NCBI GenBank assembly: GCA_937906995.1
Contig: CALESB010000028.1
Span: 1 to 12,066, forward strand
Length of the DNA stretch: 12,066 bases
From: an uncultured Sutterella sp.
GTDB lineage: Bacteria; Pseudomonadota; Gammaproteobacteria; Burkholderiales; Burkholderiaceae_F
Reading direction: 5' to 3'
Part shown: piece by piece, positions 6,903 through 12,066 of the stretch
Position numbering within the stretch: the first letter of the stretch is position 1
How the letters are laid out: each line of letters starts with the position of its first letter
Made by a program: the position numbers and the translations under genes
The notes under the pieces: model-generated
The model's input: the letters and a program-made list of their open reading frames with translations, nothing else
What the model was told of the DNA's origin: nothing
Databases searched by the model: none

Positions 6903-7253
6903 ATGCCCCGAGTTAAACGTGGTGTAACGGCTCGTGCCCGTCATAAGAAGATTTTGAAGCTCTCCAAGGGCTTTATCCTTCGTCGTAACAATGTGTTCCG
7001 CGTTGCTAAGCAAGCGGTGATGAAGGCTGGTCAATACGCTTACCGCGACCGTCGCAACAAGAAGCGTGTTTTCCGTCGCTTGTGGATTGCTCGTATCAAC
7101 GCTGGTGCTCGTGCCAACGGCATGACCTACAGCGTGTTCATGAATGGCTTGAAGAAGGCCGGTATCGCTTTGGACCGTAAGGTTCTCTCCGATATGGCTA
7201 TCTTTGACAAGGCTGGTTTCGCTAGCCTCGTTGAAAAGGTTAAGAGCCTCTAA
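6903..7253 (+). CDS. rplT: 50S ribosomal protein L20
   Basis: A 116-residue protein needed for early large-subunit assembly by binding 23S rRNA; in several bacteria it also represses its own operon. MPRVKRGVTARARHKKILKLSKG, KAGQYAYRDRRNKKR and LWIARINAGAR are the family signature. AGGAG (6889-6893) is nine bases upstream of ATG 6903. One oddity: the usual G-F/Y-x-G-R-R motif after KG reads GFILRR here, with Leu where Gly is nearly always found and Ile where Arg or Tyr is common. Confidence 0.97.
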   Translation: MPRVKRGVTARARHKKILKLSKGFILRRNNVFRVAKQAVMKAGQYAYRDRRNKKRVFRRLWIARINAGARANGMTYSVFMNGLKKAGIALDRKVLSDMAIFDKAGFASLVEKVKSL

Positions 7254-7283
7254 TATTCACGCGTAGCGTTGATATAAAAAATT

Positions 7284-7317
7284 GGCTGATTGCCTTCGGG
7301 TAGTCAGCCTTTTTTTT
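7284..7317 (+). terminator. Terminator of the infC-rpmI-rplT operon
   Basis: GGCTGATTGCC (7284-7294) pairs with GGTAGTCAGCC (7299-7309): 11 base pairs including two G-U, closed by a TTCG tetraloop, with eight T following to 7317. A textbook strong terminator. Confidence 0.95.
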
Positions 7318-7389
7318 ATTCCTACGAACTCTTTTGTCGCGCTAGTGGTTCATTTACAAAAAAAAAGTGAATAAATATTCAATCATTTC

Positions 7390-7418
7390 GTGACAAAAAA
7401 GCTTTAAGCAGGTAGACT
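7390..7418 (+). promoter_or_regulatory. Sigma70-type promoter of the MipA/OmpV gene
   Basis: -35 GTGACA (7390-7395) and -10 TAGACT (7413-7418) with a 17-base spacer. Transcription would start near 7425, which leaves about 58 bases of leader before ATG 7483 and excludes the upstream TTG at 7426 as a start codon. Confidence 0.6.
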
Positions 7419-7482
7419 GAGTCACTTGTCGGTGAATTTTTGTTCACCATTTAAAAATTCTATTTACAAAGAACAGAAAAAG

Positions 7483-8220
7483 ATGAAGAAAAGATTTGCT
7501 GCTTTAGCTGTTGCTGCTTGCTGTGCAGCCCCTGCTTATGCTTTCGAAGGAACGGTGGGTCTTGGCGCTCACGTTTTTGATTACGGTTATCGTGCTACGG
7601 ATGCAAAAACTTATCCTGTACCTGCGATTTCTGTTGAAACTGAACATTTTTACCTTAAAGGTCTAGAAGCCGGTGCTTATGTGTTAAAGACCGATCGTCA
7701 ACGTTTAAGCGTTGGTATTTCTTACATGCCGTTGAGCTTTGATGCCAACGACAGTGATGATCGCCGCATGAAGCGATTGGATGATCGTGATGCCTCCGTT
7801 TTTGCTAACGTTGGTTATTCCTTAGATACCGGTTTTGGTATGTTGAATGTTCAGCTCGGTGGCGATATCTCTGGTAAGAGCGATGGCTTCATGGGCGATG
7901 TGAACTTCATGAAGCGCTTCGCTTTTGGTGAGTTCGGTATCACGCCGCAAATTGGTGCTATTTGGACAAGTGACAAGTTCAATCAATACTACTATGGCAT
8001 TTCTGCAGCCGAAGCTAAAAAGAGCGGCTTGGATCGCTACGACCCGGAACGAGGCGTTTCTCCCTATGTTCGTTTGATGGCAGACTGGCAAGTGACGGAT
8101 CGTATCTCTTTGTACGCAGAAAGCAGCTTGCGTGTTTATAGCAATGAAATTAAAGATAGTCCCATGATTGATAAGGACTATGCTTATGGCTTTGGTTGCG
8201 GTGTGAGCTATCGCTTCTAA
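7483..8220 (+). CDS. MipA/OmpV family outer-membrane protein
   Basis: A 245-residue exported protein. The first 20 residues are a clear signal peptide (MKKR, hydrophobic Ala-rich core, AYA before the cut, mature start FEGTVGLG). The mature part is a series of amphipathic beta strands ending in VSYRF, with a terminal Phe as required for insertion into the outer membrane. The segment YYYGISAAEA at 169-178 is characteristic of MipA/OmpV (YiaT) proteins. MipA in E. coli links a murein hydrolase and synthase; many homologues have no known role, so function here is open. A TTG at 7426 in frame would add 19 residues ahead of the signal peptide and is rejected. Its own promoter and terminator make it a single-gene unit. 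Confidence 0.85.
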   Translation: MKKRFAALAVAACCAAPAYAFEGTVGLGAHVFDYGYRATDAKTYPVPAISVETEHFYLKGLEAGAYVLKTDRQRLSVGISYMPLSFDANDSDDRRMKRLDDRDASVFANVGYSLDTGFGMLNVQLGGDISGKSDGFMGDVNFMKRFAFGEFGITPQIGAIWTSDKFNQYYYGISAAEAKKSGLDRYDPERGVSPYVRLMADWQVTDRISLYAESSLRVYSNEIKDSPMIDKDYAYGFGCGVSYRF

Positions 8221-8245
8221 TTGTTTTTGGCATCAGACCAATGGA

Positions 8246-8279
8246 ACGGACTTCCTCATATTGAGAGAAGTCCGTTTTT
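8246..8279 (+). terminator. Terminator of the MipA/OmpV gene
   Basis: ACGGACTTC (8246-8254) pairs with GAAGTCCGT (8267-8275), extended inside by CTC/GAG with a bulged A, and followed by T to 8279. It lies 26 bases after the stop codon. Confidence 0.88.
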
Positions 8280-8324
8280 ACATATTTCAGAAGTGATTCA
8301 CTTTGTTCAGAGTCTTTTCAGAAC

Positions 8325-8505
8325 TTATCCACAGGCTTGTGAACAAAAATTGTGGGCAAAGTGAATAACTTTTTTCCTGTGAAAAGTGCATTTTGGGTAC
8401 AACTTTCCCAGAAAAAGTACTTTTCCCCAGATAATTCCACAACAATCCCAAGGTTATCCACAATGGTTTCAACAATATTTGTGGAAAATCGTCGAGTTTT
8501 GCACA
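8325..8505. other. Cluster of DnaA boxes in the gltX upstream region
   Basis: The 391 bases between the MipA/OmpV gene and gltX hold, after the terminator, two exact TTATCCACA boxes on the plus strand (8325-8333 and 8454-8462). Two more sites fit the TTWTNCACA pattern: TTTTCCACA on the minus strand (8480-8488) and TTTTGCACA on the plus strand (8497-8505). One-mismatch sites on the minus strand are at 8338-8346, 8360-8368 and 8378-8386, and a weaker one is at 8351-8359. An AT-rich stretch follows (8560-8610). This density is typical of an origin, a DnaA-titrating or reactivating locus, or a DnaA-controlled promoter. No gene is seen in this stretch and no convincing gltX promoter was identified. 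Confidence 0.65.
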
Positions 8506-8611
8506 ACACATGAGGAAAATAAGGCACAGAGCCAATAATGTGGCTAGCGAGTTAATGACAAAAGCCTTAAAATAAAACGATTCGCTTCTACATTTTATAG
8601 ATAAGAGAAAA

Positions 8612-10021
8612 ATGAAAGAAATTCGCACGCGTATTGCACCGAGTCCCACGGGGATGATGCACTTGGGTACGGCCCGTACGGCCATTTATTGTTGGGCTTA
8701 TGCCCGTCACTTCATTGGCGGTAAGTTCTTACTGCGTATTGAAGATACCGACCAAGAGCGCTCCACGCAAGAAGCCGTCGATGTGATTTTGGACGGCATG
8801 AACTGGCTTGGTTTGGAATACGACGAAGGTCCGATCTACCAAATGGATCGTTTGGCTCGTTACAAGGAAGTGGTCGATGAAATGTTGGCCAAGGGTTTGG
8901 CTTATAAGTGCTACGCCACTAAAGAAGAGCTCGAAACGCTTCGTGCCGAACAAATGGAAAAGAAGATTAAGCCGCGTTATGACGGTCGTTGGCGTCCTGA
9001 AAACTGCGTTGGTCGTGAAATTCCTGAGGGTGTAACGCCAGTCATTCGTTTCCGTAATCCGGATACGGGTACGGTGAGCTGGAACGACATGGTTTACGGT
9101 CCAATTAGCTTTGAAAACACCGAATTGGATGACTTGGTCATCATGCGCGGTGATGGTATTCCGACCTATAACTTCGCTGTTGTTGTGGACGATATCGATA
9201 TGAAGGTGAGCCACGTTGTTCGTGGTGCTGACCATATCAATAACACGCCGCGTCAAATCAACCTTTACAACGCCTTGGGCTATGAAGTGCCGGAATTTGC
9301 TCACTTGCCGTTGATTAACGGTCCTGATAACAAGAAGTTGAGTAAGCGCAATGGTGACGCCAGCGTCATGGACTACGAACGCAAGGGCTATTTGCCGGAA
9401 GCTTTGGTGAACTACTTGGCTCGTTTGGGTTGGGGTCACGGTAACGACGAAAAGTTCTCTATGGAACAATTGGCTCAATGGTTTGATTTGGCTCACTGCT
9501 CTAAGTCGCCGGCTTGCCTTGACCCGAAGAAGTTAAATCACTTGAATCACCAATACATCGCTGAAGCCGATAACGAACGCTTGGCCAACTTGGTTCGTCC
9601 TCGTATCGAAGCTCGTGGTGGTGTGATTGATGGCAATGCAGACTTGGTTCGCGTGATGGAAATCACCAAGCAACGTCCGGAAACGCTTGAAGCTTTAGCT
9701 GATGCTTGCATGATCTTCTATCGTCCGTTAACACGCGACGTGGAATTGGTTAAGCAAGTTTTGGCCGATGAAAAGAGCAAGAAGGCTGTTGAACTCTTCT
9801 TAGAACGTGCTCGCGAAGTTGAAGTTTGGAACTCTGAAAACATCTATGGCGTCTTAAAGAGCATCATGGATGAAATGGGTATCAAGATGCCTGTGATTGC
9901 TGTTCCGGTTCGTGTCTTAGTCTTCGGTGAAAAGGTTTCTCCGATGTTTGATAAGACGTTGGAACTTTTCGGTAAGGACACGGTCATTGCCAATATTGAA
10001 AGTGGCTTGAAGTTACTTTAA
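8612..10021 (+). CDS. gltX: Glutamyl-tRNA synthetase
   Basis: A 469-residue class I synthetase that charges tRNA-Glu in the cytoplasm. RIAPSPTGMMHLGTART at 7-23 carries the HIGH-type motif (HLGT, 17-20), and K242-L-S-K-R246 in GPDNKKLSKRNG is the KMSKS-type motif; VVDDIDMKVSHVVRGADH between them is the family's core. Full length with the normal C-terminal anticodon-binding region. The usual CYC of the YxCYCT motif reads CYA (YKCYATKEEL). The ribosome binding site is weak (AAGAG 8603-8607). The DnaA-box cluster lies immediately upstream and might affect its expression. No poly-T terminator follows in this direction. Confidence 0.97.
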   Translation: MKEIRTRIAPSPTGMMHLGTARTAIYCWAYARHFIGGKFLLRIEDTDQERSTQEAVDVILDGMNWLGLEYDEGPIYQMDRLARYKEVVDEMLAKGLAYKCYATKEELETLRAEQMEKKIKPRYDGRWRPENCVGREIPEGVTPVIRFRNPDTGTVSWNDMVYGPISFENTELDDLVIMRGDGIPTYNFAVVVDDIDMKVSHVVRGADHINNTPRQINLYNALGYEVPEFAHLPLINGPDNKKLSKRNGDASVMDYERKGYLPEALVNYLARLGWGHGNDEKFSMEQLAQWFDLAHCSKSPACLDPKKLNHLNHQYIAEADNERLANLVRPRIEARGGVIDGNADLVRVMEITKQRPETLEALADACMIFYRPLTRDVELVKQVLADEKSKKAVELFLERAREVEVWNSENIYGVLKSIMDEMGIKMPVIAVPVRVLVFGEKVSPMFDKTLELFGKDTVIANIESGLKLL

Positions 10022-10035
10022 TTTTTTAAAGTACT

Positions 10036-10085
10036 GCTTAAAAAAGGCGTGTATAGGTGTGTCCTAGCACGCCTTAACTTTAAGC
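10036..10085. other. Large stem-loop between gltX and the next gene
   Basis: GCTTAAA (10036-10042) pairs with TTTAAGC (10079-10085); inside, AAGGCGTG (10044-10051) pairs with CACGCCTT (10068-10075), and TAGG/CCTA can close the loop. In the plus direction no T-run follows, so it is a poor terminator for gltX; read on the minus strand it is followed by TTTTT. It ends 10 bases before the next start codon and could influence its translation. Confidence 0.5.
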
Positions 10086-10095
10086 AAAGATTGAA

Positions 10096-10881
10096 ATGGA
10101 CGAAAATCAAAACGGCAAAGGTGGACTTTTGATTGTGACGTTGCCAGGCCAAGGGGCGGTAGGTTACGATCATGAGCAACGCGCACATTATTTTGCGCCC
10201 ACGCTAAAGCAAGGGAAAATTCGTGATGCTTTAGCGCATTGGTTCTCACTTTGGGGAATTGGTCTTTCCAATAGTGTGAACCGTCCCACGCTGTTAGAGA
10301 CATTAACGCACGAGATTGTCTGGTGTGATGAGGTGCCAGCAAAACTTCATGGTCCTCAAACCATCGCTTATTATGCACAGCGTGGTCAGAAGGTGCTAGA
10401 AGCCATTGCTCGCTACGAACCGAAGGTCATTTTGGTTTTAAGTAATTACCTTTATGAAGCGCTCGCTAGTGACGAGATGGCCAAGTCTGTCACGGATTTA
10501 ATCGGCTTAGCTCGTATGCAACCTCGCCGCATTACACAGGCCAGACTTAAAGCATTACATCAAAAGTTTGAGCGCGCGGACGTTTTAGTTTTACCCACTC
10601 CATCAAAAAATACGACCGATGCTTACATCACAACTTTAAGTGCTCCCGTTCGAGAAGTGTTTATGCAGGCGGGTTTTATGCTCGATGAGGCACCCGAAGT
10701 GTTGCTTGAGCCAGCTAAAGATTTAATAGTGATAGATGAAAAGCGAACTTTAATGCGATGGATGAACCAGTTTAGAATTGATGAAGTTAGAGCAAAGAAA
10801 TTATTTGAAGCGCTTGAAGAAGAAAAGTTAGTGACGCCTTTAGATGAAAAAGGTCGTCGGTACGTCAGGTTTGACAAATAG
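10096..10881 (+). CDS. Uncharacterised protein, possible UDG-like core with C-terminal winged helix
   Basis: A 261-residue soluble protein with no signal peptide or membrane segment; I do not recognise it firmly. Residues 10-125 contain LIVTLPGQGAVGYD and, further on, GQKVLEAIARYEPKVILVLS followed by NYLYEAL, resembling the pattern 'I..l.PkvIv.lG..a...L' of uracil-DNA glycosylase-like proteins. VLVLPTPSKNTTDAY (163-177) sits where such proteins carry HPS. These resemblances are weak and the usual catalytic motifs are not intact. Residues 216-259 (MRWMNQFRIDEVRAKKLF, then EALEEEKLVTPLDEKGRRYVRF) read like an FtsK/SpoIIIE gamma-type winged helix that binds DNA. It lies alone between gltX and the convergent cyclophilins, with a weak ribosome binding site. 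A DNA-related role is inference. Confidence 0.75.
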   Translation: MDENQNGKGGLLIVTLPGQGAVGYDHEQRAHYFAPTLKQGKIRDALAHWFSLWGIGLSNSVNRPTLLETLTHEIVWCDEVPAKLHGPQTIAYYAQRGQKVLEAIARYEPKVILVLSNYLYEALASDEMAKSVTDLIGLARMQPRRITQARLKALHQKFERADVLVLPTPSKNTTDAYITTLSAPVREVFMQAGFMLDEAPEVLLEPAKDLIVIDEKRTLMRWMNQFRIDEVRAKKLFEALEEEKLVTPLDEKGRRYVRFDK

Positions 10882-10887
10882 ATAAAG

Positions 10888-10915
10888 AAAAAGGCTGGAA
10901 TGTCCAGCCTTTTTT
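10888..10915. terminator. Bidirectional terminator between convergent genes
   Basis: AAGGCTGG (10891-10898) pairs with CCAGCCTT (10904-10911), loop AATGT, with five A on the left (10888-10892) and six T on the right (10910-10915). It can therefore stop transcription of the orphan gene on the plus strand and of ppiB on the minus strand. Confidence 0.9.
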
Positions 10916-10935
10916 CGTCAGAAGAGGTTGAATGA

Positions 10936-11430
10936 TTATTCGATCACTTCAGCTTTTTCGATGATGATATCGGTCACCGGAACGTCACGATGGAAGCCCC
11001 ATTGTTGCGTCGGGACGCGAGCGATTTCATCAACCACTTCTTCACCAGCAATGACCTTACCGAAAACGGCGTAGCCCCAACCTTGAGGCGTCGGAGCCGT
11101 GTGGTTCAAGAAGTCATTGTTAGCCACGTTGATGAAGAATTGAGCTGTGGCAGAGTGGGGATCGCTAGTACGAGCCATAGCGATCGTGTACTTATCGTTA
11201 CGCAAACCGTTAGCGGCTTCGTTTTCGATCGGAGCACGCGTAGCCTTTTGGCGCATACCTGCCTCAAAGCCACCACCTTGAATCATGAAGCCCGGAATAA
11301 CACGGTGGAAAATCGTACCGTCGTAGAAACCGTCACGAACATACTGTTCAAAGTTCTTGCTCGTGGCCGGGGCGTGTTCATGATCGAGTTCGAGATCGAT
11401 GATGCCAACATTGGTCGTTAAACGAATCAT
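10936..11430 (-). CDS. ppiB: Cytoplasmic peptidyl-prolyl cis-trans isomerase B (cyclophilin)
   Basis: A 164-residue single-domain cyclophilin without a signal peptide, which catalyses cis-trans isomerisation of X-Pro bonds. The active-site stretch FHRVIPGFMIQGGG (41-54) contains the catalytic R43, F48 and Q51, and MARTSDPHSATAQFFIN (85-101) completes the pocket. It begins three bases after the ppiA stop; its ribosome binding site AAAGGAAAG lies inside the last codons of ppiA (...KGK-stop), which suggests translational coupling. The pair looks like a tandem duplication specialised for two compartments. In many Betaproteobacteria lpxH follows ppiB; here a convergent unknown gene does. Confidence 0.95.
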   Translation of the reverse strand: MIRLTTNVGIIDLELDHEHAPATSKNFEQYVRDGFYDGTIFHRVIPGFMIQGGGFEAGMRQKATRAPIENEAANGLRNDKYTIAMARTSDPHSATAQFFINVANNDFLNHTAPTPQGWGYAVFGKVIAGEEVVDEIARVPTQQWGFHRDVPVTDIIIEKAEVIE

Positions 11431-11433
11431 GGT

Positions 11434-12015
11434 TTACTTTCCTTTGAGAATAGAGATATTTTTAATGACGACATCACGGATGGGAACATCGTCGTAGTAG
11501 CGCACAGAGTGCGTCTTTACACCGGCGATTTTATCAACCGTTTCCATCCCTGAAATGACTTTCCCAAATACGGCATAGCCGTGCCCATCTTGAGCTTGAT
11601 CAGCATTTAAGAAGTTATTGTTTGCAACGTTAATGAAGAATTGACTCGTTGCAGAATTTGGGTCCATCGTGCGGGCCATAGCAATGGTGCCGCGTTGGTT
11701 CGTCAAACCGTTTTTGGATTCTAGCGCAATCGGAGCGTTTGTGTCTTTTTCTTCCAAACCGCTGACAAAGCCACCGCCTTGAATCATGAAGCCAGGGATA
11801 ACGCGATGGAAAATTGTATTTTTATAAAAACTGGACTTCACATAATTCATGAAGTTAGCAACGGTTTGGGGAGCTGCTTTAGCATTGAGCTCCACAACGA
11901 TGTTTCCCATATTCGTTTGAATTTCCACTTGCGGATTAGAGCTTGCTGCCCACGTAGGACTCATTGCTAAAAGGGCACTTGCTGCTAAAAGAGCAACGCG
12001 ATAACGGTATTTCAT
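11434..12015 (-). CDS. ppiA: Periplasmic peptidyl-prolyl cis-trans isomerase A (cyclophilin)
   Basis: A 193-residue exported cyclophilin. MKYRYRVALLAASALLAMSP followed by TWAASS is a signal peptide, probably cut after residue 23 or 24, so the enzyme works in the periplasm on folding outer-membrane and secreted proteins. The mature domain carries FHRVIPGFMIQGGG (69-82, catalytic R71) and MARTMDPNSATSQFFIN (113-129). It is the first gene of the ppiA-ppiB unit. No clear ribosome binding site is seen directly before ATG 12015-12013; a strong stem-loop lies just upstream instead. About 55% of residues in the core match ppiB by eye. Confidence 0.93.
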   Translation of the reverse strand: MKYRYRVALLAASALLAMSPTWAASSNPQVEIQTNMGNIVVELNAKAAPQTVANFMNYVKSSFYKNTIFHRVIPGFMIQGGGFVSGLEEKDTNAPIALESKNGLTNQRGTIAMARTMDPNSATSQFFINVANNNFLNADQAQDGHGYAVFGKVISGMETVDKIAGVKTHSVRYYDDVPIRDVVIKNISILKGK

Positions 12016-12024
12016 AGAAAATTA

Positions 12025-12064
12025 GGCGCGGAAACCTCTGTCTTCAGACAGGGGAGGAAGCGCC
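12025..12064 (-). promoter_or_regulatory. Strong stem-loop in the ppiA leader
   Basis: GGCGC (12025-12029) pairs with GCGCC (12060-12064), and CCTCTGTC (12035-12042) pairs with GACAGGGG (12047-12054) with one T-G mismatch-wobble, loop TTCA. The two stems are separated by purine-rich internal loops (GGAAA and AGGAA on the plus strand). It ends ten bases before the ppiA start codon. It could be a 5' UTR regulatory structure or a repeated palindromic element; the window edge prevents seeing more. Confidence 0.5.
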
Positions 12065-12066
12065 GT

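Noticed and set aside
7353..7381. Alternative promoter TTTACA-17-TATTCA for the MipA/OmpV gene
   Set aside because: The -10 matches consensus poorly; GTGACA-17-TAGACT just downstream is better.
7426..7482. TTG 7426 as start of the MipA/OmpV protein
   Set aside because: It would put 19 residues before a perfect signal peptide and lies at the predicted transcription start.
8280..8611. Firm call of the chromosomal origin oriC
   Set aside because: Box density fits, but dnaA is not adjacent and the ribosomal protein operon would be head-on to the fork; kept only as a DnaA-box cluster.
8287..8685. Minus-strand frames of 69 and 132 codons upstream of gltX
   Set aside because: They overlap the DnaA-box region and the start of gltX, and their residue pattern is that of translated AT-rich non-coding sequence.

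Overview
The window looks like a chromosomal segment of a low-to-moderate GC Betaproteobacterium. The gene set (thrS-infC-rpmI-rplT, gltX, a ppiA-ppiB cyclophilin pair, a MipA/OmpV porin-like protein) and the strong preference for TTG (Leu), CGT (Arg) and GAA/AAG codons in highly expressed genes fit a gut-type Burkholderiales such as Sutterellaceae. The family assignment is inference from memory of such genomes, not from a search.

Left part (1-3237): a probable IS3-type transposase start runs off the left edge on the minus strand. It is followed by an iron-dependent alcohol dehydrogenase and an M3-family oligoendopeptidase in a tight two-gene operon. The peptidase is broken near its 3' end by a perfect 8-bp tandem duplication; dropping one copy restores a full-length protein. 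Two consecutive intrinsic terminators close this unit. Then come the last ~50 codons of an autotransporter beta-barrel whose upstream part is missing, with a terminator-like hairpin behind it.

Middle part (3640-7320): translation genes. thrS is preceded by what reads as a complete ribosome-mediated attenuator: promoter, an 18-residue leader peptide with six threonines (four consecutive), a 1:2 pause hairpin covering those codons, a possible antiterminator pairing, and a 10-bp intrinsic terminator just before the thrS ribosome binding site. After thrS and its terminator come infC (apparently with an AUC start codon), a 174-nt structured leader, rpmI and rplT, closed by a strong UUCG-loop terminator. 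IF3 and L20 feedback control are known in relatives and are plausible here from the start codon and leader structure.

Right part (7390-12066): a MipA/OmpV outer-membrane protein with its own promoter and terminator; an intergenic region upstream of gltX with two exact and several near DnaA boxes; gltX; an unrecognised 261-residue protein whose core faintly resembles uracil-DNA glycosylase-like proteins and whose C-terminus resembles an FtsK-gamma-type winged helix; a bidirectional terminator; and, on the minus strand, an exported cyclophilin (ppiA) directly followed by a cytoplasmic cyclophilin (ppiB). A strong stem-loop lies just upstream of ppiA at the right edge.

The strongest candidates for something undescribed are the threonine attenuator of thrS, the DnaA-box cluster, and the orphan protein with the winged-helix tail. 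No tRNA, rRNA or CRISPR array was seen.
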